A model generated the notes under the pieces. That model was not told the origin of the DNA. It was given only the letters and a program-made list of their open reading frames with translations, and did not search any database. From Acanthococcus lagerstroemiae (Eukaryota; Arthropoda; Insecta; Hemiptera; Eriococcidae), in contig CM063111.1 of the NCBI GenBank assembly GCA_031841125.1, positions 44,528,955-44,592,954 on the forward strand: a stretch of 64,000 nucleotides of DNA, read 5' to 3'. Made by a program: the position numbers and the translations under genes. Each line of letters starts with the position of its first letter. Position 1 is the stretch's first letter. This document shows, one piece after another, positions 23,514 through 35,700 of this stretch.

Positions 23514-25244
23514 AGATAAGATTCAAAACCGGGCAGTTTATTTATACACAAACCCTCCTCCCAATCCTAAACATTCGGGGATTTAACACACCAGCATAAC
23601 ATTCGGCGGTCCATCAAAGAAACTGTAATATGCATGGTTGAAACTTGAAAGCTAGAGCAAAAGCTGCTTTTAAAGATCAGTCAGTCTTTCAGATTTTTTC
23701 CATGGATCTCTGAATAACTACATCTGCTCCTAGTTCACATACAAATAAATTCATGAAGTAGAAAGAGCCGAGGAGCAACGGGAAATGAAGATAGATGCGT
23801 ACAAAACATTCAGATTAAATGTATTATTAACTATTAGCTGTTAGAGCATTTGTTATGCGGTACATATGTCCTACTAATTCTTTTTTAAATACAAAAGTTG
23901 TGATAAGGAAAAACACATCACGTTATTTGATACTTATCCGTACTGATGAACTAGGTAGCGGGCGTATTATATATGACACTACTAATATAAACCAACTGTA
24001 CTGAGACTCATAGTCTCGCTTCACATATATGAGAGACAAAAATGGAACTGATATGACAGCAAAAGTAAGCGGTCCTTACATCTCACACATAGATAAGGCA
24101 CAGATATCGTGTCGCTGTTCTAAAATTCTGCATTTTCACGTTCTGAAGTCTTTTGAAAGATTCTCAACTTCACGTCACACTAAAAGTATATTTTCCTCTA
24201 AACTTGCTCCAGTTCTCCTGGAATCTCAAACTCTTATGTGACTTTGGTGTAAGATTTCCGTATCTGTCACCGCACTCTAGGATATTATTCGTTGAATAAA
24301 TCACTGAATGTACACTATATACTTAACAATTTAATCATTAGGTATCAGTGTTTCATGAGCTTCACAATCAAACGAGCACGTACTCGATCTTGACCATATA
24401 CTTTCGACGAATCATCGCCAAGGCTAGTCGTTTTTACCTCGTTGAGTATACACTTATATGTATCTAGAGAAATACAATTATTATAAGGAAGTAAAAATTG
24501 TACGTACGAATGCTGACAAATCCCTGTATCTGTGCATGTTCATCCCATATTCGTCGTTCATTAATCAAGCCGCGCGGTAACCACGAGCACTCGATAATCG
24601 TCACGCACAAGACACAACACCCACGAACACTTGAACCAACAACGTACGAAATTTGACTAGCAGTTGCCACCCAGAGCACAACAGAAGTGTAAGACAAACA
24701 AGAATGAACAAGGATCAGGGACGCGAACAGGTACGAGAATTACCAGCTGATAATGACGTCACGCGCAACGAGCGCAAATTTACAATTTTCACGTTTTAAT
24801 TATTACTAACGTTACTCGTGCGTGTATCTCGCATCGGCGTGGCCTCAGTGCACCAGTCCATGTAGTATTATAGTAACCTGGGCAGCTATACGTTTTGGTA
24901 CGCACTACGCACTTACAGATTTACATTCATCAGACTGACATTCTCGTTCTCTCGTTCTTGTCACCGATGAGGCACATTGTGCCATTCGTGATGGAAGTTA
25001 CACGCGGGAACTGATATCACGATGCTTCTTTGCAGAGGTCATAGTGGTCATTAGCTCATCACTAATCAGTTAGCAAAGCGAAAAATGGATTACCATTTCG
25101 TTGCAAGTTGTTTCACTTTTCTGGGATTGCAATGTAAGCCACTTCTTACCATGGTAATCATGTGATTTTACCGCGGCTTGTCCACACTTCCACACATCTT
25201 CTCTTTGAATGTGCCACCGACTGCTCTCTTCCCCTCACAAACCA
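23514..25244. other. No gene recognised
   Basis: AT-rich except for a CpG-richer patch at about 24560-24860 with CGTCACGCGCAACGAGCGC (a CRE-like TGACGTCA core at 24754). Could be a promoter, but no exon next to it can be supported. Confidence 0.35.
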
Positions 25245-25410
25245 GTGTATTGCAGTCAGCCAAAAGCCGAAAGCTGAAAGCAGAATTCAGCCGCAGTTTT
25301 CATCAGAAAGCCAAAAGCCAAAATTCAGCTTTTTGTAATCCAGAAAAAATGTATGGCAACAGCTAAAAGTCGAAAGCTAAAAGCTGTATTAAGCCGTATA
25401 TTTTCTCAGG
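25245..25410 (+). repeat. Interspersed repeat shared with 3175-3310
   Basis: Direct-strand copy of the repeat described at 3175-3310, with the same AGCCGAAAGCTGAAAGC and AAAAAATGTATGGCAACA blocks. Confidence 0.65.
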
Positions 25411-26427
25411 GTCTAAAGTTTAAAAGCCGAAGCTCAATTTTTCGGCTGCAATATACTGTCACAAACTGAATAGATTCAAAACATACCAGTGCTGTCAGTT
25501 GCTAGAGTTGGTACATTTGTAGCTACCAGATCTGCGGAACATTCCAAATTTACTGATACAATGTCCGGTGATTTCAATAATTCTGGAACGTTTTGGCACA
25601 TTTTCATTATTCGTGGTAGAGTTTGGTATATTTTCAGGTAAGTACATTTTGTTATTTTTTTGTTAGTTTTGGTACTTGCATTTTAATATATTTAGTGGCT
25701 TTTGGAACATTTTAAAGATTTTGACCAAAAAATAAATTTCTGCAACATTTTGGTACAATTCAAAGATCACTCATTTTATTTGGTAGGGGAAACGGACGTA
25801 CCTCTGAATGATTTTCAGTTTTTTGTGAATAATTCATGTCGAGTGTTTCAAAATCTGAATTCAAGTATACCATTTGAAAGTTCATTCTTTTCCTCATCTT
25901 TTGCCAGAAAGAAGTTCTCTCTTACCCCCTCCTAAGATACTTGAAAGCTCAATGAAATTTAAAAAAAAAACACCACAGAAATTTGCTTCAGACACCATAG
26001 GACATACCTTTGAACACATATCCTTTAAATACATTTAAAGGAGAAAAAACAGTCGTCATGGATTAATTCCGAACAATAATTACCTTAATCGCAAAACTAG
26101 GAGATAGGTCTATATTTGTATAATTTTAAAACGTCTTAATTCATACAGATACTTTGTCAACGATTACAGTGTAATGTAAATAATTTGTATGTCCTCACAT
26201 ACATATGTTTTCGGTCAGCTTAGTTTAATTTTAATTTTAATTTGATCGAGATTAAAAGCGGTGATATCTTTTTCTTATGTGGGTAATTATAGACAAAACC
26301 CGTAAATTTTTTTTGGTAAAAACGACTTTCTAAAATGAGCCGTAAATTTTTCCCTTTCTCACTTTAATTATCCACGCAATAAAATTCTTGTAGCTTGTAG
26401 GCGTTTTTTTGTAGGGTAGCTGAACTA

Positions 26428-26592
26428 GAGCGCTAAAGACCCAAGTATGGTCATGCATACACCATCTTGATTCCAAAAGCGCCCGTCGATGCCAAATTGA
26501 CTACGCGGTACGCTCCGCATAGTCAGATTCGGCATTGATGGACGCTTTTGGAAACAAGATGGCGTATGACCATACTCGGGTATCTAGTGCTT
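26428..26592. mobile_element. Hairpin MITE nested in the pogo relic
   Basis: A nearly fully palindromic 165-bp element: the left arm has AGTATGGTCATGCATACACC and CCAAAAGCG, and the right arm is its reverse complement, around a short GC centre (CGCGGTACGCTCCGC). It is flanked by TAGCTGAACTA on both sides (26417-26427 and 26593-26603, possibly 10 bp of true duplication). A 9-11 bp duplication suggests a MULE-mobilised element. Confidence 0.8.
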
Positions 26593-26739
26593 TAGCTGAA
26601 CTATCACCGAAGTTGTTCACCTAGAAAATAAAAACAAAAAATAATCACGAGGCGTATCTAACAGCAAACTTTGGAAGCATCTTAAATGAAAAAATTCAAC
26701 ATATCTATGGGTACAGATAATCCTTCTGTTGTAATCGCA

Positions 26740-27420
26740 AGGAAAACAATGCGCGGTAGTTCAAAAACCGCCTTCTGCATGTACAGCTAAAATTACAGTA
26801 CACAACTCGCCATGTTCACGTGAGGCTGCTCTACCTGAAGTATAAGAAATCGTTAAAGACGTGAAGCGATAAAATTACCTACTTAGTATAAAATTTACCT
26901 ACCAGCTTGCTTCTCTCCTTTTGCCCTAAAGATTTTTTCAGCTTGAGGTACAGTCCTCACACCTGTCTCGTCAATATTGTATATACCTACGATGGGGAGG
27001 AATAGGCTTGCCAACTTTCGCGAAGATGTCTTTCATGTTGTCGAAAAATCGACCAACTGAAGTTTTATGGAAACTAGTGCAACGAGTAAGAGATACATTC
27101 TCTGGTTTTCTCAGCGATAGCGACTCCTTATTCCTACTCAGAAATTATTGAGTCCATTTCTTCCCAGCTTGCCCTTCTCGCATCCATTCATTCGGCATCC
27201 GACATTTGTTTGCAAGAGCATATCTTAGAACAAACTTCCTCTCTCGCAATATTGTGAAACCATATTTCATTCTCGCCACAGTTAGGTATCAAATATTCAA
27301 CGAGTTTCTTTTCTTGATTTTTGGAGAATACAGATTTTTCATCACTTGTACATATCTATATTGATACGGTTGAGACTTGAATGACGGGTCATTTGCAATT
27401 ATATTCACAAAAATGGGTAA
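26740..27420 (-). pseudogene. Decayed pogo/jerky-type DDE transposase
   Basis: The - strand encodes, in order, a CENP-B-like helix region (LRYALANKCRMPNEWMREGQ), LSLRKPENVSLTRCTSFHKT, VGRFFDNMKDIF, then after a frameshift NIDETGVRTVPQA, which contains the first catalytic aspartate of the DDE triad (as in N-M-D-E-T-G). An apparent intron (GTAGGT ... ACTTCAG, about 26898-26821) is followed by RAASREHGELCTVILAVHAEGG, matching the next conserved block. In-frame stops (for example after GKKWTQ) and frameshifts show it is dead. No second or third catalytic residue was found; the C-terminal half is missing. Confidence 0.8.
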
Positions 27421-28092
27421 GTTCAGCTATAGTTTTTAGACTATTTCTTTGACTTCGATTTATTTCATCATTTTTGTTCACTTACTTCGTGATTTAGAAA
27501 TCTTTATGTGGTGATGGAGAGTACCTATAAGAATACCATATTCCTTTGAAGCAGCAACTCTGAAGGACTTCTCTTCTCAATAAATATACGTGACTGTATC
27601 TGTAATTTTTCTACATTGACTGAAGGCTTTTTATGCATTTCTTACTTCGCAGCATTTCTACAAAAGTAAAACAATAGTGTTCAAAGGTAAGTCATCAAAA
27701 AATGTTAAATGGTACGTCACCCCATATGGTTTTCCTTAAGTCGACTATTCAAGCGGTAAAATTGATCGAAATACTGAACAATTTATATGAAAATATAGAG
27801 AAGGACTTACTCTATCAAATGACACTGTAGGTACATAATTCCAAATGAAACATTAAACATGAAATTTTCGAAAATTCACAACTCGTGAAATTACTTATAC
27901 TCGTAGTAGCGTCTCAAATGACTTTTTCCAGTTTTCTCGATGTAAACTGGCAACCAATTATTACTGAACCTTCATAATTCAAAGACATTTCCTTTCTCAG
28001 TAACACATGAGGTATTACCAACAAAATCTGGCAGAGAGTGCTCTTTGACATCAAATGCGTGAGTATTCAAAGGTACGTACGTCCATCTCCCC

Positions 28093-29250
28093 TACTCCCT
28101 TACATTTCATTAAAAATTTGATGCAGTTTCAAATATCACACATTTTACTTATTATTTTATTATTTTTCCTTTGAAATGTGGTTCAATCTTGGAAAATTTC
28201 TTGTTGGTACATTGTGGATGATGGGCTTGAAAACATGCACATTCCTACAACAGCATCTTCTACTTCTGTTAAAATGTTTCATTTTCTTAATGTCCTAATT
28301 ATTATTGTGAAGATTTTGAGGATGAAGAGATGAAGATAGTAACTTGTATCATGGTTGGCTCGAGTTCAGATGAAGATGACGAGAAAGGCTGCAGTATTCA
28401 TGATACAACTTCTCACGAATCTTTTTGATGTAGAGAAAATCCAAATTGTAATCAATGATCAAAAACGGTTTTACCAGCCTTTTAAAAACCTAATTTGTAA
28501 TTCATATTCGTAATATTATTCATGGAAATATTTCCCTATCCTCTCGCCTTAACACTTAAAGCTAAAATTACAGTCCGAACTCTCTTGTAATTACCTCTTT
28601 CTCCACAACTGTAGACCTGTGGTAGGAGGGGGGTTGGATGTAATGGCTCCGATTTTAAAATTAATGCTTATGTACTTTCGAGCTCACGTATAAACCAAAT
28701 TTCACGATTGTATGATAAAATACCGTTATTATCAGTCTAAAAGTAGATACATTGAGAGTCGACAACAGATTTCTTATACTCGAGTGCAATTTTTCGCCTT
28801 TTCACGCCAAAAAACTCACTTCCACCGAACCGGTAACGACCTAACGAACAGGTACAAGGTATTGCTTTGCTGTAGTTTTTCGGTGTACAGTATGTACTCG
28901 TCGAACCTTGAAAGTTCCACGATTTCGTGCAATTACGAACGAATAATAAATTTCACGGACACAGCTCATCTGAAAAAATAACGACAATAGCGTAACTAGG
29001 ATGAGTACAAAAATACATTATTTGTATTCGAAACTCCCATTCGTATTTATTAGATTAGCCATTTGTGTCCTAACGAACGTACGAGCAATTAAACCCTCGA
29101 GTGGTGTCACCAGGGGTTCCCCGCCTAAGATGGCAACGAACTCGTTGAGAACCACTAATTTTCTAAATTATTGGTTCTAGCCGCTCCGAGGACCGGGAAA
29201 ATTGATATAACTTTTCCAACAGAGTAAACGTCGGTACTGGCCGGTCTGGA
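28093..29250. other. No gene recognised
   Basis: AT-rich. A short acidic trace (GSSSDEDDEKG) lies near 28350-28390 on +. No exon supported. Confidence 0.4.
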
Positions 29251-29263
29251 ATCAGCTAAAATT

Positions 29264-29440
29264 TGTGTCTGGAAGGGTCAGAGCGTTCACGATTAACACT
29301 GTTGGTGGCGACTGCCAGATGTGATGATTGGGCCAACAGTTCGAAAGTTCCGAATACACTTGCGGAAGGGTGGGAGCGTACACAACTGACACCTGTGGAG
29401 GGGGCTGACTAACGGTTGTGATGCTCGACCAAGTGGTCTG
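29264..29440 (+). repeat. Imperfect tandem duplication upstream of LINE
   Basis: Two units of about 103 bp: GGAAGGGTCAGAGCGTTCAC near 29270 and GGAAGGGTGGGAGCGTACAC near 29365, each continuing to a GTGATG.T segment. They sit just upstream of LINE endonuclease sequence and may be its 5' promoter monomers. Confidence 0.5.
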
Positions 29441-29559
29441 GACCCCGGTCGCATCCGGGTATTTGCTCAGAACTTTTTGGCATCATTTTCAAATACTGTC
29501 ATTATAAGAACGGACATTTTCTTTTTTAGCCATCGAGAAAAAATGAACACATGGAAGGA

Positions 29560-30530
29560 TAAAAACTCAGCCGGCGTAAACCAGGAGAGAAACTCAGAAT
29601 AACATATGTAAACGTCGCGGTAAGAGGGGCACAGAACTCCATCTCACCTCCCTTAATCGAGCCTGCAGTAGCTGTGAGGGAGGAAAGCTGCAAAACCCCC
29701 CATCCAAAATTCGTTCAGCAAGGAGGGATGCAAGAAGTACGAAAACAAAAACTCTTACCTTCAAAAGATGAAACGTTTGGCTTGCAATGTACTACTCGTA
29801 AATCAAAAAGTAATAATCACGAGGGTCTAAAATTAAATTTGGCATATTTTAACTGTAGGGGTCTTGCCAGTAACGAAAAAGTGTACGAGTTCGAAAGAAA
29901 GATAGGAAAAGGTAAGTGGGATGTAATTGGGCAGTCAGAGGTAAAAAAACTTGGAGAAACGTTACTGGTCAAGAAACTTAAGTATGTCTTCTACGACATG
30001 GGTCAACCCAAAGGGTATCGGAGAGTGGGCTTTTACATCAAATCAAAATGGATGAAGGATGTAGAGGACATTAAAGGAATATCAGAAAGAATTTGTTTAT
30101 TGAATTTGAAATTGGGGAATACAAAAGCTCTAATGATAACGGTGTATGCCTCGACCCTGGGATCTAATGAAGAGGAACTGAACAAATTTTATGAAGACTT
30201 GGAAGAAACTCTGAACTGTCATAAGGAATACTACAATTTCCTCGCGGGAGATTGGAATTCAATTATAAGGTCCCGGGACGGGACACAGAAAATATTGGGG
30301 CGTTTGGTCCTGGTGTTCGAAATTTAAATGGGGAAAACTCTTGGACCTTTGTATGAAAAACAACCTGAATGTGGCAAACACATTCTTCCGGAAAACTAAA
30401 AAATTGAAGTAGACTTGGCAATCCCCCGGGAGGAAATACAAAAACGAATTTGACCATACCTTAGTTAGCGACATGTTAGTGGTAGAAAACAAGGCGGCTC
30501 TGCCGGGCTTCCGTTTTAGTTCGGACCGTA
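29560..30530 (+). mobile_element. LINE fragment with endonuclease domain
   Basis: The main open frame (from 29674 or further upstream, ending 30327) encodes a basic N-terminal stretch, then an APE-type endonuclease: NLAYFNCRGL (metal Asn), WDVIGQSEVKK (catalytic Glu), GYRRVGFYIKSKW, ALMITVYAST, and FLAGDWNS. A frameshift near 30295 moves FGPGVRNLNGEN, ANTFFRKTK-like sequence and FDHTLVSD (catalytic His) into other frames. The RT domain is absent, so this is a 3'-truncated, frameshifted copy. Same LINE type as 20640-21240. Confidence 0.85.
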
Positions 30531-32166
30531 GGCTTTGAAGAGCTGTGTTAGGATTCATTTCACACCAACAGTGTCTCTCAACAGACCTTCTTCCTTGACT
30601 CGTACGTGAAAATTGATAGAAGCTCATTATGAACACATGACTCCCTCCTTTATACGCTTGACCGTTCACTCTTTTCATGTCGGGTCCCAGCTACGCACTA
30701 CGCCCACTCTATCTCGCCAAAAGTCAGAGCACATCATTAAATATATGATTCAAACAGCTAGACAGATCTCAACTCTCGGTCCTATGTTTATTTGGCCACG
30801 AACCAAGACATGGATGCAGGATACTGACAGCCGAAGGAATTCGGGCCCTCGGCTTGTTTTCTCCAACGGAGACTTGTCTGTCTGTTTGTTGGTTCATCTG
30901 CTAGTCTGCTAAGCTAACTACTTCCCTCAATCTGCCTATCAGTTGGTACAGAGGTGACTGTTTGCGAGGCTAAATCTTGGTAATCATAAACTAACTCCAG
31001 TGATTTTCAAAGTTTTTCAAGTAGGCAGCCAACCCAGCGGCAGGTTTTCATAAACAGAAATTTACCGCAGAGGGCACCATTGAAAAAACACAATGACCAG
31101 CGACACGAGCAAGCCATTTGAAACATATGAAGTATCTGAGAGATATGTACATCGACATTAATATCCAGGTTCTCTAGCAGTTCGGAGCTGTACTCATACA
31201 TTCTGTTCTGGAATCTCCTTTCGTACCACGAACGCAGATCAAATACTTCTCTTTATATCCATAACAGTTCCTTTATAAAGATTAATTTAGAAAAAACGCA
31301 TTAAAACTAGGGTTAAACACACAAACACGATGGTACACAGAAAAAGCACACCACCGACGCATTAAGAGGAAACCTGGACATTACAATCTCGTATGCAAAG
31401 TTGTAACAATTACATCAGTGGCGCAGGTATGGGGAGAAATCAAGGAAGTAGATCCTTGACTTGCCAAAATACTTTTTTTGCCGCCTTCTTTGGGGCGAAA
31501 AAATTGTCGAAGAGCTTCAGTGTCAAGACTCTGTCTTAATTACTCTATTTTTCGAGGCAAATTTAAATACGTAGTCAAAATTGAGCTACAATAATTTTTT
31601 GACCAACTTCGCCGATATTTTCGAGTGCATCTCGGAAGCGGAGCGTCGCCGCCAAATTTGAACAACGAATATGAATGAAAAAACTGCAATAATCATAAAT
31701 TAGTAGAATAGCAAAGAAAGGGTAATCATCAAAAGATCATTAGATCATCGGAACTAGGGCTGTGAAAAGATCGATTTCGCTACCAAAAATCTTCAAAAAT
31801 CACATATTTATCAAATTTTTTATGAACACTGCCCTCTTGAACGAACCATTTAACGTGGAAAACGACTCTATCATAATATGAATACCTGATCTCCACAAAC
31901 ATCCCTGGCCTCACCTCTCAGATACAGATACATGGCGGAGGCGACATAGGCGCCTAATTTCCAAAAACTCTGATCAGATATCAGATATTATACATGAACA
32001 TCTAGTAGAACCAACCCTTGTTGTAACAACAATCTACTACTGTCATACTACAGCCAACAAAACTTTTCTCAATTAACTTCGAAGGGTCAAATCTGAAATT
32101 GGATTCATTTCGCAGGAAAGTAATTCGAAATTAACTTGAAACCACTTTTATGTCGCAAAATGGAAG
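30531..32166. other. No gene recognised
   Basis: Mixed AT-rich sequence. No inverted-repeat element or exon was delimited. Confidence 0.4.
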
Positions 32167-32375
32167 TAATAATTGAAGGGTAAGGAATCAAAACTCACAT
32201 TTGCCATCTTACTTCAAGGGCGCAAATAGGCAAAATACTGTACACGGATGCAGGAATCTCCACGTTCACAGGCGCAGCAAAGATATTCCTGCACCCGTGT
32301 GCAATATTTTGCCTATTTGCGCCCTTGAAGTAAAATGGTAAATGTGAGTTTTGATTCTTTACCCTTCAATTATTA
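32167..32375. mobile_element. Long-hairpin MITE, 89-bp arms
   Basis: Left arm 32167-32255 and right arm 32287-32375 are near-perfect reverse complements with a 31-bp loop. The outer sequence is TAATAATTGAAGGGTAA-like, the inner ends at TGCAGGA. RNA from either strand would fold into one long hairpin. It lies about 360 bp upstream of the PP1-like start codon. Confidence 0.85.
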
Positions 32376-32733
32376 ATAATTTATGAAACCACAGAAAAAT
32401 ACTCATTTCCATTTAGCTTAATGGAACAAAATGGAAGACTGCGATTATGAGCGCTACCTAGCGGCGTTAAAATAAGGTAATCTAACTTGACCCAGCCTTG
32501 CAAAGCTTGAAATGTTGAAATGTAAACTTCACGGAGTGCTCATGTATTCCGTTACATTCTAACTGAATAAGTTCCGAGCGTTATTTATTGCTGGCTGTTA
32601 AAAGTTGTTGGTAGTTTTTTTGTTATATTTTTTAATTGTTTGGTAAAGCAGGTTCTAGATTAATTCTGTCATCAGAATGATTAAATTCAAACGGGGATTA
32701 TTGATTTAAGTTAGCGAAATTTTTAATAGGAAA

Positions 32734-35700
32734 ATGGCTGTCGAGGACCAAGTTATTGCGATACTAACGGATGAAAATAATCGAAGGATGTTCAAAGGTA
32801 AATAAATTTTTACGGTAGTATTACGATTTGGCTGTCTCCCGATAAATGAAATCAAATTTGTTTAGTTTTTCTTCACAGTTCGCAAACATCTCCAGTACCA
32901 GACTGTAGTGAAGTTTGTAAAAATGTTTCAGATGTTACTAAATCTTGTTCACGCCCGAAAGATTTCGACCCAACATGTCTGCTGGAGCTACAAGATATAG
33001 AAGAGTTGATTCAAAAAGCTAAGAAAGTCATTATGGATCAGCCTATGTTACTGGAATTACTGCCACCGGTGAATATTTGTGGTAAATATGAAGTAAAGCG
33101 CTTACGACTATCAGAGTCGTAGACAGAAATTTTCTTTGAAGGAAAAGGGAGGGAGATACTAGCAAAAATACCAATTAATAAAATATAAAAAATGTTGGTA
33201 AAATTATCACTTTCCTAATTTTGTTAACGAATATAGGGTTTACCGAGTGTCGACTTGTCAAGGAACATACAGGTGAAACCCCCTCCAATTGCTGCGGCCT
33301 TGGTGAGCACAAAACAATACTGAAAGGAACTTATCTGTAATTTTCATAACCAAACGTCAAAGAGACCCTCGAGACAAGTGTATTAGATACACTTCTTTTA
33401 AGAAACACGCAGATTTTAAGAATCAGACCAGCGCGAGAACCGTATGACCCAAAAATGAGGAACTGCTTTTGACAGTTTTGCAAAAGGGCATAACAGTGGT
33501 ACAGCTAAGGAAGTTTGAACTCATTTGCTGTTGATGCTTACAATTCTTCAAGGTTACCTATACATCAACTTAAGTTTCAAATTGAAAAAATGAAACCGAT
33601 ATTCCAAAAGATGTAACTAACTGACTCATACCTACTTTATCCTATAAGTAAGGCGTACATTCAGTGTTGCCATCTCTAAATTTTGGAATATGCCGGATGA
33701 CGTAAAAAAGTGAAAAAATTATGCTAAATTATGCCAAAAAGCCAAACCAAATTATGCCAGTTTGCTGTGCTAAATTTTTTCGAGCCATCTTTGGTAGTCT
33801 AAACAAAGTGACGGAAATTATAGGATTTTTAAATTGAAATTTCATTTTCCTCGACAATAAATTATGTCAAATTGTTCTAGAAGTTATGCTAAAAATTATT
33901 CTAAACATTTATTCATCTTATATTAATGCAAAATAATGCAAGATTAATAAATACGAGTTTCCCAATATTCAATTCATCGTTTTATTTTTTTATTTTTAAA
34001 TTGAAAACATCAATAACTAATAAGTATAAAAAAGAAACGAAAACGAAATCAAGAATCAACTACAACAAACCTGATGGTAAAGATCTAAGATCTAATCTGA
34101 ATTTAAAATAATCATATAGATATATCAATAAAACTTGAAAAGTTTGGTCAGATTTAAAGTTTTCATTGTGTGGAGCGCTACAGCGCTAGCGTTCTGTTGG
34201 TTTCGTTTTGAAAAAAAAAAAGTATTATGCCAAATTTTGGAAAATGTGCTAATCAAAAATTTTTTTATGCTAGAATATTATGCTACATTTTTTATTATGC
34301 CAAGCTTAAAATTTGTGTGCTAAGTGAGATTGCATTATGCTAAATTTGGCATAAATTATTCCAAAATGGCAACACTGCGTACATTACTCCGTCCTATGGT
34401 AAGTAAACGCTGTACTTATACCGCTTGCTCGCCTTGAAAATCTCGAAATATCACTAGGTTGTTCGAAAATCTTTCCATGAAAAATCACTCACGTGACACA
34501 TACAAGCATGCTAAGTCAATAAATTTCTTGATTTTCATGTTCCTATCCACCACTTTTTCTCCATTCGCCGTTCCTTCTTTTTTCTACAATAATCCTTCTA
34601 TTCAATACCGTATCTATCCTGAAAGCAAACAGGATTAGAGATGTTAATTCATCATTCGTAGTACAAGCCAAGGATAAGAAATGGAACGAAGACTTCGAAA
34701 ATCAGGACAATAGATAACTAATCTTGAACCACCTCAAGGGAAAGTGATTTGAATAATAACTTCACCTAGACTGAGAGATGACTGAAACATTAAAACATAT
34801 CTTCATATTATATTTTCCACCAAGGTGATATACACGGTCAGTTTTTGGACTTATTGTGGGTGTTCGAATGTGGACAATATCCACCGCAAGCAAATTATCT
34901 GTTTCTTGGCGACTTTGTGGACAGAGGAAGATACTCGATCGAGGTGGTTAGCCTGCTCATGGCATATAAAGTGAAGTACCCGACTCGATTCTTCTTACTA
35001 CGTGGTAATCATGAAAGCAATCCGGTCAATGAAAGTTACAGTTTCAAAGTCGAATGTAAGTATACAATATACCAGCGTGATACATTCATTTGCTTGACGT
35101 CTCCAGCTAAAAATAAGCAATATCTATACGATATGTTTCCAAAGATTGACATTTTTAATTACTCCCCTCATGTAAATGCTACCTCAGCGCAAGATTTTTG
35201 ATTTATTATATTTGTAAAAGAGTCCTAGAAAAAGGATCGAGAATCAAACATTTTCCAACTACTAAGGTGTCAAGCTAAAGAAAAAGGAGAAAGAAAAAAA
35301 CTTCTTAAAACGCTAACTGAGCCCTTGAAATTCCCAGCTTACCAACTCAAAGATGATAAGACGAATGGGGTTGAGCCCCCCTCACACCCGGTGCTGCCCT
35401 GATTCAACTTACGCTACTACTTTACAGCTGGATGTACACTCTTGTGAATGAAGATTACAACAATATTACTTGTACAATCATGAACACAAGAACATTAAAA
35501 GGCAGCTTTTACACGGGAATAGTGTCTATTTTGAATTACACATCGCGAGAAAATGTATGAATTTTGATATTTTATTTCAAGTTATGCTCATTTTCAGGTA
35601 CAACTAGATTCAAACCAGATGGCCTTGATTTGTGGAATAAATTCGGTGACTTTTTCAACTGCTTGCCGGCGGCTGCTGTTATCGGTGGGAAAATATTTTG

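Larger units (their letters stand above)
25786..28092. mobile_element. pogo/jerky-type transposon relic with both ends
   Basis: A 2.3-kb element. Left end GGGGAAACGGACGTACC (25786) and right end as reverse complement, CGTCCATCTCCCC (to 28092), each flanked by TA. Subterminal copies of TTCAAAGGTA / TACCTTTGAA recur at both ends (25799-26010 and 27670-28070). The interior carries a decayed transposase on the - strand and a nested MULE-type MITE. The TA duplication plus the transposase type independently agree on the pogo group. Confidence 0.82.

Noticed and set aside
24464..24860. Possible 5' exon with CpG-rich promoter on -
   Set aside because: The frame starts only at a TTG, no ATG or splice partner could be supported.
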